From: Adineta vaga
Lineage: Eukaryota > Rotifera
Direction: 5' to 3'
Length of the DNA stretch: 64,000 bases
Assembly (NCBI GenBank): GCA_021613535.1
Contig: CP075496.1
Span: 3,472,001-3,536,000, forward strand
Shown in pieces: positions 27,301 to 42,300 of this stretch. The translations under genes and the position numbers were made by a program. How positions within the stretch are numbered: the stretch's first letter is position 1; each line of letters begins with the position of its first letter. The notes beneath the pieces are model-generated. The model worked only from the letters and a program-made list of their open reading frames with translations. It was not told where the DNA came from and made no database searches.

Positions 27301-30300
27301 TGTGGAACATATTGTTGATAAGAAATATGTTCAATAAGATGAACAACAACATAATATCGATCAATAGGTCCATTCTTGTTCGAGGCACGGTGAAGACGAA
27401 GATATACTTGTGATGCTTGTGATGATCCACTAGTTGTTTTCGAAAAAGTTCGTCGATCTTGTTCAGGTCGATCAACATACGAAGGTGCATCGTAATCTGT
27501 CGATAAACGTATAGTTGCTGGTCGACTATATATTTTAATTGATGAATGTTCCGATGATGATATTGTACCAGTTAAATTAAATGTATATTGTGTATTAGGA
27601 ACTAATCCTGTTACTAGCCATTCACGTGAACCTTGCGTTGCAGGAAGTGATATGAGACCAGCTAAATTATGATGTGATGTACTACGTGTTGTTCCTAAAC
27701 CATCGACATAATTTTGAATACCTTCATAATGTACCTTGAAGAGGAGAATTGAATGAATAAATCTGGGGTTTTTTTTTGTTCGAAAAATGCAATGACAAAC
27801 CTCAAGTTTTTGTATATGACGACGATGATCAGGATTTGTTTCATTAAAAAGAAATAATAATTTGACACTATTCGATGTTAGATCAACAAAAGTCAGATTA
27901 TATGGTCGACTTAAATGATCGTCATAATGAATAATATCTTTTGAACCTAAAGGAGAAATAAACAAATCTAATTAATTCAATGGAATGAATATCTTTGTAA
28001 TTAAAGGATATGAATTCGGAATAAATTACTTCAATACTTATGAATTTCTTTCTTCTTCTATTAAATTGACAAAGTAGTTTCTTTTCCGACAAGTAACGTT
28101 TGTCTTTTAACGTCATTTGCTTATTCATTTTTTCTCTTGTCAAAAATCTGTCATAAGGACTTTTCACAGAATAACTCAAAATAATTTATTATACCAGCAG
28201 AAAAACTAGGGAAACTTTATAATATATCATAATTAATCGAATACTTTGATTTCATGTCAATTTCATACCTACATTTTCCCATCAAAAATGCCTTGACATT
28301 CAATGATTGATCAAAAAAAAGTAGATGGATTTAACTTGAGTTCTAAGGTTATCAGCACAGGCGCTGAGTTTAAGTCTCTTTGATCCGAACTTGACACATC
28401 ATGTAACCGTTTCTTATTCTCATGCAAAAGTAATTTCCTCCAACATCCATCATATGTCATTAGAACGAGAAGAAAAGAATGTAAAAGTAAGAGCGAACAT
28501 TTCTTGATAACAAATAATATTCTTTGAAACTATCGTATTACTTTGATTCAAATTTTTCAATATCCTTTTAGTTAGAATCCTCATTCAACATTTTCCAATA
28601 CATGATCTAATAATAATATTATTATCATCATCAAGAAAACTAATTTCTCTAAACTTGCCTTACAACTATCGTTTTACTATTCTCTATATCAATCAATTCC
28701 AGTACAAAGACTGATTGAAATCTAATTTAAAAACCAGTTTCTATCTTCCTGTTTCTTGTTCCATTAACTTTTTCAAACATTTTTTTCCCTTAATCTCATG
28801 GGATAAAGATCTTTACAACTGATTATTGATCTCTATGGACGAACTAATAGAATTGATGATTACTATATATATGTGTGTGTGTGAGAATCTTTTTCATAAG
28901 ATTGATCATGCAGTTTTGTATAGAATGATGATGGTCAGTTGAATGGATCAATTTTGCAGACCAATGATTACATGATAGACACATCATCACGTCGATCACC
29001 AGACGGAGATCATTAAAAGAATATGCACATGAAGAATCGATCACGAAGAGACATGTGCACATATTTATCTTTCACTATTTAGAATGCATAGAACATCAAT
29101 TAAGATCAGCAACATCTCATCAGCCCTTTTTTTCTTCTCTTTCTAACCTTGAGAGACAGAAAAAAACAGAAACTTAAAACTCAATGGAAAAAAGTTTCTT
29201 TCTTTTTTTTTCCAAACACTATTTATCTGATAATATACTCTATTCGTTTTAAAAGAATTACTAGTATTTATTCACTCTGATTAATTGAGAAAAAAGAGAC
29301 ATGACATCGACAAGAAAAATATTTTCTGTCATGCAACAAACCATAAAAATTCTCGCTTTGCAATAGAATATTTCAAATAAACTTACGACGGTAGATATCA
29401 GCAACTTGTATTTCAGACAGATCACCTTCACGTGAACTGCTACCCGATGGATAATGTGATTCATGATTAGTTGTTGACGAAAATTCTGCACTAACACGAA
29501 CATTATACATAGCATCAGGTTTTAAGCCACTAATAATTGCTGTTGTTGAACCTGAATTCGGTGGAGAATATAATGACCATTTATTTTCAGGTTTATGATC
29601 TGCTTTATCATTATAATGAATGATATATCGTACTACAGATGGATGATAAACAGGCGACCAAAATACTTGAATTGTTGTGTCATTAATACGAACAACACGA
29701 ACATCACGTGGTGCGGGATCTAAATAAATAAAGATGTTTACATATGTGCATAATATAGATGACTAGAATCAACAAAATGATGAGTAAATAATAAGTTGTT
29801 CAAACAAAAAGGTTTTTCTTTTGTTTAATGTCTTACAAGGTGTTGAACGAGGTACTTGAGCATAATAAATATTTGGACGTATAGTGGTAGTAAAAGTCAG
29901 ATGATGATTTAAGAAGAAGAGAAATATGAGAAGAAGTATGTGTTGAAACATGAAGTATGGCATTAAAATAATGCTTAGCTTGGTATTATTATCGTTGTCT
30001 TTATCATTATATAATAGACGTAAGTTGTTTCTATTCTTTAGTTTTAATACAATAATCTATGATGAAAGACTCATTGGCGAGTTTTTCTTCTTTCTTCTTT
30101 TTCGTTTCTCTTTTTTCTTGTTTTAATAATAACCACAGTAGAAATGGAGAAATCGAGACAGGGAGAGAGAGAGAGCGACAAGAAAACGAGAAGGAAAAAC
30201 GATCAAATTTTACATCTGGGCAATGTCAAGAAAAGAGACTTTCTTTCACTGAACGTTCTTTCTCTCTCTCTCTTACTCAGTATTCCTCTGTTCGCTTGCT

Positions 30301-33300
30301 TTGTTCTCCTTTCTTTCTTCAGGGCAGTTAATGCCATAGAGAGAAAAGAATAGGATGAAGAAGAAGAAGAAGAAGAAGAAAAAATAAGAGTAGATATCGA
30401 CTACTACCACTACTCCTATTCTCACTGCCTTTTTTTTCTGTCTACATAGAATATGCAAACAAAAAAAGAAATGCGCTTTCGCCGCATGAAAGAAAGAAAG
30501 AAAGAAATGGAAAAGAATGGGAACAACATAAAAAAAAGAGTTGTCGAATATAAAAGCATGATGAAGTTGAATCGACCATCATATAGATGTTTATATATCT
30601 ACATCTATACGTGTAATATGAAACTGTAATCATGCATATGATCTGATTTCTGACAAAATAGATTCTATTCTAATTTGCTTATTTGATTGAACATCCATGT
30701 ATGAGAAGAAAGATGCATATTCGATTGAAAAACCTTGGAATTTCTCTTCTATATGTCAATCGATCATACTTCTTTTTCCGTGTAACATCAATCAAATATA
30801 ATAATAGCTGCCACTCATCTAAGTATATGCGCATGAATTCATGAGAAAATGTCGTTCTGTCAACATCATTTCTTACTCTCTTTCTCTTAGTGAATCTTAA
30901 TATGTTTGAAGAAGTTCGAGACATAGAATACATATTGATAAAAGATGACCGACTTAAATTCAATCTTTAAATATTCACATCTTTACTTACTATTTATATT
31001 GACATAAAATTGATATTCAATCTTTGATGAATTTTGTCCATTTCGATCAGAACATAGAGCCGAGAATAAAACTGTTTGATTAGGATGAATACCTACAAAA
31101 GTTTTACTATTAATACAAGAAAATCAAATGTACTTCTTCATTTACTATAAGGGTCGTTAATATTTATTTGAAGATCTAATTTTTTAATTGAATTATCGAA
31201 TGATTGTGTTTGAATCGTTCGATTTTTCGATCCAAGTTCAATCACAGTGATGTAAATTCGATCAATTGCATTAACATTCGATGGTAAATCCCATGTTAAA
31301 CTTAATGTATGTGCATTGACTACATATGCTGTAAGATTACTTGGAGTTAATTGTCCTAAAAAAACAACAACAAAGAAATGAATAATTTGAATTCGCGGGA
31401 AAATTATTTCTTTTTTTTTCTACTCTGAAATATTCATGGATGGATCTAATCTAAATCCTGAAATACTCTTATCAGAAAATTCATATCAAGTTAATAAAAA
31501 GAGTAAACAAGACAAAACATGTCATTTCTGTTGTTTATTCGCAATGAAATGTTATCATCAATTCGATATTTATAATTCATCGAATATTTTCTCGAGTCGA
31601 AATGAAAAAAATACTAATGCTCTATCATCAATAAAAGATCTATGGAAAAATGAAATGAAAATCAATCAATCACCTCTATATGATCTTCCTCCATGTTTTC
31701 ATAAGAATTTTTCATCAAATCAACAAAATTCAACCACCGATTCTCAAATAACTCCTCTTAAGGTTTGAAATATTCAATTCTGAGAATGAAAACAACAATT
31801 TCAATTAAATTAGAATATTTCTTCATCATCACATCAATCATTTGAAAGTCTTCTCCGTCGTTTACCAAGTCCACCAAATAGTGTGATTAGTCTCCAATTA
31901 TCAACTGATGATGTGAGTAAAAGTTATTTGTTTTAATTATATAATCATTCAGACAAAATATAGACGTCTGTAAAGCAAAAGTAATTATATCTGACACTGG
32001 GGTTTCTCGTCATTGACCATTATAAGTTATCCAGACGAGAAACTTCGGTAGACTTGAGCTTTTAAGAAAAAAGAAATCCTAGTGAAAATAACAGGATCTA
32101 TGTTTCCGGAAATAACTAGAAAGAAAAGCATTATCAACATCACGACTTCCATTAGTGTTTCGAAAAGAAAAGGAAAAGAAAACCTAGAAAAGTCTGAACT
32201 TGAATTCAGACAGATTTCTCATCTACATAACTTCTGTCTTTCTTTGAAATCAACCATGATTAGTACTACAGATTTTCGGCTGAGATAAATTACAGAAGAA
32301 AATTAGTTCATGGAAAGTTTAAGACTACACTCGAATCTTAATAAAACACTGTTTTTTTTAATATATAAACCGAAAAAAGAGTCATTCAGATAAAATATGA
32401 AGGAATTCTATTTTGAACTATATAGAGACGTAGGATGTCTCGACGCCGTCCTTCCAATTATTGATAGTTACATAGCAAATATGTCTATTGGTCGAAACGA
32501 TCTAACATCTGTTTAAGACCAAGAATTTAATAACATCAACAAACTAAGCTTGATCTCAATCGAAATCTTTTGAAAGTCTAATTGTATAGATGTTGACTGA
32601 AGAAAATCAATTGGAGAAACGAATTCTAACGTTTTCACAATCTTCTCTTCACCAGGCATGTTGATGTTTATTTTAAATTTCTAAGTTAAATTTGATTATT
32701 TAGTCGACTCTATCTCTTTTTTAAAACAACAGAATACTGATCAATTTTCCGTCGATTCATCATCTTCATTTTCTGATTGTTCCTACTCGAAAACAAGAAA
32801 AAAACTAGTAAATATAACTTTCATCGTTCACAATAACAACAAGAGAAAAAAAGAACGATGATTTCTACATAATAGAAATTAATGAATAAAGAAAATTCTA
32901 TGGAAAGATTGTCTTCAATTCATAATCGATCAAATCAAAAATCAACATTAGTTGACAATAAATGTAATCACATTTCGAAAAACAAGTCATTACTTCCTTC
33001 TCAAAAATCTATTCTAGTCAACAAATCGAATCATCCATCGGATTTATCTCAAATAACAATGACTCAGTTTATTCAAGATATTCATACAAAATATGAAGCA
33101 ATTATTGAATCACCTACAATTACTCAAGCACATTATTCTTATCCGAAATATAAAACTATTCCATCACCATCTGTTCCAAAATGTCTTCGTCAATGTTATC
33201 AATTGAATTGGAATTCAATTGTAGATAAAACTTTTCAATTGAATCTTTTTGATTCATCTCTATTTCAATGGAAGCTTATTCATTCAAATCAACAAAAGAA

Positions 33301-36300
33301 CTATTTTTCTCGAAAACGTTCAACAATCTCATTCAATACATTTCAAACTCCGATTCAATCATTGATAAATTATATACAATCACAACGACAATATGTTCCT
33401 TTGGAATATTCATCATGGAATGTTTCATTTCCTAATTATGATCCTATGAAGTTTTCTTTAAAGAAATTCATTTCATTAAATGGAAAATTATTAAGTAAAA
33501 ATCCTCATGGACGAACTGGTCTTCAGGGTCAAGGTTTCTTTGAAAATGTTGGACCTAATTATTATATCATCTCGATAATTCTAACAAAGAAAAATTCTAT
33601 TTTATTAATTAAAAATTCTTTTAATCGATATGAATTACCAAAAAGTCGAAGTTTAAAGAAAACTTTTCATTATCATACACTTGATATTGTTTATCTCGAT
33701 CATCCATTGAATACAGATGATGCATGGATTGAAATTCAAATAATTCTTATTAGAAAATCATCAAGAAATCGATCGATAAATTCTTGGTTTTCATTCAAAG
33801 AATTATCTCAACGCAATGATATCGAAGATTTTGATTTCAATTTAATCAAATTTTATCTCTAGACGACAAGACTATATCTAATATTCACTCAATGTCCATC
33901 AGACGGTCAATGATGCTTAAGGCGACTCTTTCCATATAGTCTTTAGTAATCAATAATTTCTTTGTGCTTTTTCTTCTTTTCTTTTCTCGCTTATTCACTT
34001 ATCGAATCTATTCGATTTACACATGATTTCACCAGAACTAGTAAAAACGAAGAGAGAGAAAGAAAAGTCTTTCTTTTTTTTCTTGTTATTTCATTTTCAT
34101 TGATTAAATCTAGTAGGAGAATGATCAATAATGAATATTGAAAAATCATCATCTTCTTTGTTTTCTTCGTCTATTTAGAAATATTGTATAGATCTATTCG
34201 AAGAATTTGATCAATCAAGACATTTTCTTCCTTTCACTTCATTCTCGATCAAGTGTCTTTAAGTAAAATATGAATTAGTTGGGTGTCTGTCACGCACTAA
34301 AGAGAGAACGGCTACTTCCGGCAAGAATACACACATGCTCAATTGGACATTACGATGACCAGTTCTCTTTCAACAATCGTGACCTATGACATCGTGATGA
34401 TGTAATCAGAAACAAAACAAGTTTTCCCAGCAGTTAAGAATAGTAAATTAGATACAACATCTTGTTTGAAAACATCACCAGCCGGACAACAATCAATTGA
34501 GCTAACCTCATTAGATATTTTAGTACATTACACAACTGACATATATGCTTTTATTTCTCAGAAATTTCTAACTAACTAACAAAAAATGTATCCACCTGAA
34601 TTGTCGATTGAACTCATTTATCTTTCAGCAGGATGTATATATTCATCATAGAAACAAATCTATACAAAAATAGACAATTACGGATAGACATATCGCCACC
34701 CCCTACTAAGACGCAATGCGCAGTGGAGTACGACTGACTAGTAGCACTATGTCTTTGTGTGTGATGATGAAGGAGAGAAGGAAAAAAAACGCAGAGCATT
34801 GCATAAGAACTTTCATTATTGATTTCTGTCTGTTTAGTAGAATCATAGTGCTACTGCTGTTACTACTATTCCTAATAGTGATGAGCACACACACATCGGC
34901 AAGATAACGGAGGATTCTTTCTATTGAGTTTTTTTCCTTTATAACAATTATTGCTCTTCAATATATAAACAAGAAAGAGAAATAAGAAAATATATATATA
35001 TATAGATATGAAAAAAAAACGCAAAGAGAAAACAGAAGAAAAAGAAAACGTAATTTTTCTTCTCATTTTCTCGTTTTTCGAGCGTTAAGGGCGTGTCTAA
35101 AGATCATCAAGATGATCAATCACTTTTCATCTATATACACGCTAAGTAATCTTTCATAACATATATATATATATACTCGAATTATAAATAATAGAAGGTT
35201 ATGACAAGACAGATAGCACCGAAAAAACCGATTAGGAAGAGATTCTTCATTTAATTCACTCACGAAAATCTTCTTTTGGAACGGTAAATATAAATGGTAC
35301 ACTTGGTTTTCCATCGCCTTTTTTCGTAAAAGCTTTCACTTGTGCATGATATGTTGTTCCAGGTGTTAAATTTCCCACGGTATCCCAATATTGTGTACCA
35401 ATAGTTCCTTCATAATTACGATGAACAATTGGTGGTTGCATTGATAAAGGTGCAAAAACGATCACATAAAAACCTTTTATCATTCCACCAAGTAATGAGA
35501 TATCATCGGGATTATTTGTATCAAGTGGATAGATCCATGATATATTGGCAGTTGTTTGATTAATCATATATGCGCTTACATTAATCGGTGCAACAAGTGG
35601 AACTAAAAACGATAAGATGACGAATACTGACCACATCCGCATACGAATTGCTTGACTGACTGGCTGACGTTGTTCAAAACAGATCGAGCAGATCTACGAC
35701 AACCGACTGTTTCTTTCTGCGTTTCTCCTCTTCTCTCTTTCCTTTCTTCACATCCACCACCATCTATCCGAAATTATTTTCCCTTCTCCTTTTTGCTCTC
35801 TCTCTCTCTCTCTCTCTCTCGTTCTCTTCTCCTCTTTCATTGTCTCTCTTCTCTCCGTCTCATACTTTACAATAAGCATCGTAGAGCACAGGAACAGTTT
35901 ATTCTATTTATTTCATCATCTATTCTTTAACGACACAAAGACAACGATGACGACTTCTTCATTAGAAGATCTCCGCCCTTCTATATTGCAGACGAGCAGA
36001 AGGGAACATGCACACACACACAAATATATATATATCTATCTCAATGCTATGCTATTTGAGAAATTATCCTTTCCGCCGATCATCTGATACTAAGTTCAAG
36101 CTTAAAAAGCACGCTAACGATAAAATTAAATTTTATTCATTAGTTGCTCAATTTTCTTCTTTATTAGAGATATATTTATCTGAATATAATCATATATTAT
36201 TTTTTCATTTCTTTTTTCACATATTTCTATGGTCTAATGATGATCATCAGTTGAGATATTCAAGTGTTAAGACTGTCACTTAAATGAATGAAAGAACAAC

Positions 36301-39300
36301 ACATATTTTTACAAGAGAAATAGACAAGAAGACATTGATGATGTTTTTATTAATTGTGGCATTTCAAATGATATGCATATATATATCCAATGGGACAGAT
36401 AAAATGGACAGTTGTCCGTCTGTCGGACTATTTTGGTTACTAATGAAATGGATAGTTTGAAGAGAAGAAGAAGAACAAGATCAATTGCTACTGTCATTCT
36501 AAATTAGCTGACCAATTCTTCTCCGTTGAATAAAAGAAATTGTCTTAATGCATCTGAAAATATCTTTTCGTTTGGAAATAGTCGTCGTCTTCTTAATCTT
36601 ATTTTGCTTGTTACTTTTTTTATCATGCATAAAAGAATCTGAGTGAAAGGTAATTTTAAGTGGTAGATAGATAGATACTTGTTCTTTTTGTCTTCTCTCT
36701 TCTCATTCAGTTATATAAATGAGTGAACAAGTGTAATAGAGAAGGAAATGAACCTTGGATGTGTCATCTTCCGCTAGAGAAATGCAGTTATCTTATGTGC
36801 ACAATGCAACCAGGCATGGCTGACACATCTTTTTCTTCTTACACATTTTTTTCTATTAAGACTTTTTTTTCAAGACTTGTTACGATTACTAAGCTCATTT
36901 GTCGTTAGTAATAAAGCCGACTAGAAACATCTATATTGATTCTAGTTTCTTTTTACTTCTCCTAAATGTGTTTCAAGAAAAGCTATATTTTGACATGAGC
37001 CGGCTGATAGTAATTGAAAAAAAAAGACGTTAAATGATGACGAGGACATCAGGGGGTAGTAATGATAATGATGACAACGAATTGGAGATATACTCTACTG
37101 GGAATTTTCTTTTTCATAATCATATTCAAAATATCTCTTAAGGAAGACTTTCTCGATCTATCTTATTATAAATTTTTCTGCATGAATAATTTCAATATAC
37201 ATACATATATATGTATGTTGATCATTCAATGAAGCAGGTGTATTATTCGTTAATAGAATTGCGTCAAAGCACAGTTCCGTATAAACTCAATTTACAACTA
37301 TTCATAGAAATTGATTTTATTAACGTAACTTTATACATATATAAGCTTTAATTCATTATTGCCTGTTAACGATTCTCTGCTTGACATAAAGGTCAATACT
37401 TAGTGAGAAGAAAAGAGTAGGTTCGATTGACGATTATTAGTGGGCAAACTTGTACTTTTCTTGTCTTGCGTCATTCCTTCTTTCTTCTACGTAAGAAAAA
37501 AGGGAGGATATGAGAAGAAGAAGAATATGCTTACTATTCTCTAATTGATTAACCGAACACAAATAAAAGGAGAGAAGAATTTCTTTCTTTTTTCATACGC
37601 GATATGATGAGATTGAACAGATCTTGTTCGTTGGTTAAAAGAATTTAGTAAAAGTAATCAAATCGAATCTCATCATTTCTATAAGACTTAATCTAAGTAA
37701 AAAAAAAGGCAAAGAAGATTATATCAAGAGAATATTTTCCTTGTTTGCAAGGCTAAACTTTCTTTTCTTACAGTTAATTCCCTCGATGAAAAAAAAACAA
37801 ATCGTAAATGCTAGAGGGAATACCAAGACGAATTTTGATTTTCTTCGATATAAAATATTTATTTCCGAAGCAAATGATTAGTTTTTTTTTGATTAATTAA
37901 AAACTCAATCGGATTTGTATGTCTGAATATGTATTTATGTTTTCTAATCTTATAAAAAGAAAAATCGATGTTTGAATTAAATCAATCAAATAAGTAAACC
38001 AACGGATTTGACAGAGAAATGTATATATCGAATGATTGATGATAATCAATAACAAGAAATCTTCTCGACTTGTCAAACAATTTGATTGGTAAAGTATCAA
38101 GAAGAAATATATATATATAAATACATATGTATTGTATTCGATCAAGTGGAGAAAAGAATACTATTCATATGTTTCTAATAAAAAGCTATCTGCATAAAAG
38201 AACATGTGAAAGATATTGCTTCAAGGTATATAATAACAATCAATAAATGCCTATTAGCTTGGTCTTTACAATTACAACTTGTTACAATTGAATTTTTACA
38301 CTCTTGAAACTATATAGAGATTATTTTCTAACAAAGACGAGAAAATCTTTTTCATGCTTATTATATGCATTAAGAAGGTGTCTCAAAAGACATGACTATA
38401 GGTAATAAAAGTCATCACGACTTTAACACATTGAATTATGGACGAAAAAGAAATAGATTACAAATCTAAAGTATATGATAACATTCGAAAAAAGAATGTA
38501 CTTGAACACTTGAAATATGAGAAGTGTAACATAAATATCTTCGATAGTTCCTCTATTCATTCGAACAAATCTCGAGAAAAGAAATAATAAAAAAATTTCG
38601 ATTAAAAAACAATCAAATGTAGTGATATCTATTTTAAAAAAAAAGATATTCTTCACATCTTTTCATAATGTCATTGTCAAGATTTAGTTTCACTTCATAG
38701 TGTCATATTGTATCATCAGAATCTGCATGATTCATTAAAGCAAGATCACTGTCATATCGACTTAACAATTCAAATATAGAATAAAAGAAACGCATAAATC
38801 TAACACATCGAAAAAGAATTCTACGCTATTTTGTTTATAAATCTTTATAAATATTTCATTCTTTATCAAGTGTTGAATAAATGTTATTCAATCTTCTTTC
38901 ATGTTTTACATATTTGTTGACAAAGAAAACTTACAACTTCAATTGAATAGTATTCTATGGAGATTATTTATAATTTCATCGAATATTCTAAAAGATCAAT
39001 ATCTTCCTATCTCTAAAGCGCAAATTTGTTTTTCTTCTAGTCTTATACTTGATTAATACACTCTCCAAGGATAAACCATTGTAAAATATTAACATCAATA
39101 GGTTTCTTCGATAAAAAAATACAAGATAATTTCAAAAAACTGATTCTTTTAATAATCAAATCTGAATATTGTATTTGATTAGATACTCTTCAAGTATCTA
39201 ACAAAACAAAAACAAAGAAACTATTCAAGTATGTTCATCGAAAATTCACTTTCAATCGCATATATCTCAAAACATCAGGCAATCATTCATGAAAAAAAAA

Positions 39301-42300
39301 TACTATTCTTTGATCTATCACGTAGAAAGACGAAGGGAAAAAAATACTTATTTCTTTTTTCTTTCTCATTTCTGTCTAGACATTGTCTTAACCAGCCAGT
39401 CAAGCATTGTTTTATTTGAACAGGAAGTTACCTGTTTCATCTGTGATCACTTCTATACGTGTTGATGGACCTGACGAATCTGTATACGAGGAATTGAAAT
39501 AGGGTTGAAGTATAATTTCATATTTTGTTATTGGACGTAATTCATGCAAAGAAATTTGTGTATCATTGGTTTGTTTTACTATCCATGATTGATTGGAATG
39601 AACTGGACGATATTTAACTGTATAACCATAAATATTTGCTGGTAAACGTGTAGGTTTCATCCATGATAAACGTATGAAGTCTTTATCGGTAGCTAATATA
39701 CGAATATCATTTGATATTTGAGCAAAATTATTTGTAATGAAAAAGAATATTGACGAAAGAATAATAATGAAATACAACATATTATGTATCTAAGTTGAAG
39801 TGATAAGAAACGAGTGTTTTTTAAAGAATCGAAAGTACTTGTTTAAGGTTAGATTTAGTTGAATAAATAAACTGGACAATAGTGTGAAGGAAAAAAATTG
39901 AGAAAAGATGATGATGATCATCATTTGCAATCAAGTTTTTCTCTTTATGATATATATATATATAGAAAAGAGAAGAGAACGGAAGCAGAATGGAAGAAGA
40001 GCAAGAACGACCTCGATCATCATCGTCTATTTGAATCGAAGGGAGAGAGAAATATTGCTTTAACTTAATTGCATTGTCCTCAATACATACTGTAAAATAC
40101 AATGGATTGAACGATGGATAAAAAAAAGAAGATGAAGAAAGAACAGAAGAGCAAAAAAAAGATGAAGAAAATCAGTGTATCGACCGATGGTCGCCTAATT
40201 AATTCAAGACAATTTCATTCATCATTTCCACTAACTACAACCGACAAACATCTATCTTCACACATATATATATATACTGATCTATTAATACAAGATTTCC
40301 TGATGCAATAGACTCTCAGTGATAAAGTTTGCCTTTACTCTAACAAAATTTGCATGTGACACATTCGATCTAAATGTCACATAAATGGTTACTTCTTCTT
40401 TTTTTAGCTAGATCTAAATCTAAGAACTCACATACCCTTATCATGCAATAGACATGAAATGCATTGTCCTTTCTTCTTTTGCTCTCATTCTTTTTTTCTT
40501 CTGTAGAGGATTGCATGCTGACGATGTATGTGCTCATTAGTCGTTGAGCACCTGCTTTAAATAAAAACTGTACAACATACATATACTGAGAATAGGAAGA
40601 AAAAAGATGAATGGATCGCAAATGCAATTGAAAAAAAAACGAGAAGAAAAACGTCAGCCATCTAACTTAAAATTGACATCTATCGAGTTCATTGTTCATT
40701 TTTTTTGTTCTTACTTTCCGGTTATTATCGTTTCTTTTTTTCTCTCCCCTTCAATTACTGATTTTTATAACATTTTGTATTCAAGTAGTTTTTCTCGTCC
40801 GTTCATACACTTTTCTATTATGCCCGATTCTCTCTTTCTTTCTCGTTTCTTTTTTCAAATTTCAACATTTACATACAGTGTCACTTTTGTTTACTTCATC
40901 AGAAATCTTTAGATGAGAATTGTATGAAAAATATTATTACGCTCTTATGAACAATTGATAAGATCTAGAAGAGATCAGCCTTGACATACAATTTCCATTA
41001 GAAAAGCAATCGATTAGAATTTATTCCCGAAACAAGAGAAAATTTGCATTTCTTACCATATTTTCTTGCTAAAGTACAATAAATAGCTGATTGTGTCAAT
41101 GCCATATGATTATCATTGTGATCAATAAAAGCTAAATGTAATCGTAAGACATGTTGTTGATTATAATTCAAATTAAACATAGTATTATTAAATTCATATT
41201 TATATAAATCATAAGGATGTTGTTTATTAATTGTTAAAGAAGTTATTGGAATAATTAATTGACGTATAAAATCATTATTCGTTTCTGTTACATCGACATA
41301 ATATAAAATATATTTCTTAATATATAAACGTGATTCATAATCGATCGACCATTGAATAGAAAATAAGTGATTTTTCTCATTCGATGAACATTGAAATTTA
41401 TCAATTGTTGATATTAAATGAGGATTTATTAACGTACGATTAATGATATGAAAATCACTTAAGATAGAACCTTTTGCATTAACAGTAGCAATACGAGTAA
41501 AAAGAAGATAATTTGATGGAATTGTTAGAGTTAAAACATAGAATGGATATGTTCGAACAATGACATGAGACCATTGTTCGAATGGTATTGAAGTATTTAT
41601 TGTGTAATAGAGTACATAATACTAAAAATAATTCAAATAAAACTTTAGTTTTCAACTTCAATACGAATGTCGATAGGAAAGAATAATACAAATAAACTCT
41701 TGAGTTTAAGTGTAAATCAACATGATCAAAGAAAATCGGCACATTTTTTTTTCAAAAAAGATTATTTCCTGAACATTAACAATTGAGATGTACCCTTGAG
41801 AGTTTCGTAACATTATCCTGTCAACTTTGTTTACTATGCTATTTCTTAGATTAACAATGTCATTCTGTAGAATAGAATACAAAATTTTCTGTAATGATTT
41901 TTATCTCATTTTTTTCTGAAGACTCAACTTTGTGAACTTCAAAGTGCATTGTTTGGAGAACTATTTTCAAAATAATTATTAGAAATGTTTTTATCAAAGT
42001 CGCTATCATCGGTCTGATGCTTTCGGACGAGATAAGTGAACTTCCCACATAAAAACTTCCTTTTCATTGCTCTGAAACACAAACTTCTTTTCTCAGATAC
42101 AGTTCAATGAAGTCTATCCACCTCATGAAAAAAGAAAGAAACTAAAGTTATGACAAATAAGTTTATCATTTTACACACAGCTGATCTTTCTGCTTCATTG
42201 CTCAGAAATTCTCATAATCTTTAGTTAATGAAATCATATTTAGAATGAGTTTTTTTCTTACAAAATTCGGTCCATTCGTTGAATTTGGTGGTGTCCAATG

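Noticed and set aside
30059-30633. Several frames of 60-90 residues rich in Lys/Arg/Glu or Phe/Ser
   Set aside because: They are translations of GAA, GA and TTC simple repeats inside a LAR intron, with no splice structure or conserved motif.
35602-35642. Signal-peptide-like start '[19 protein letters not shown]' before an FN3 exon
   Set aside because: The hydrophobic leader contains the acceptor TTATCGTTTTTAG, and the exon fits phase 1 from the preceding exons. The Met extension is probably translated intron, though a fourth alternative start cannot be excluded.
37400-37460. A GGTTCGATT box suggesting a tRNA T-loop
   Set aside because: No matching acceptor stem, D-arm or anticodon arm could be folded around it. 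No tRNA was found elsewhere in the window.
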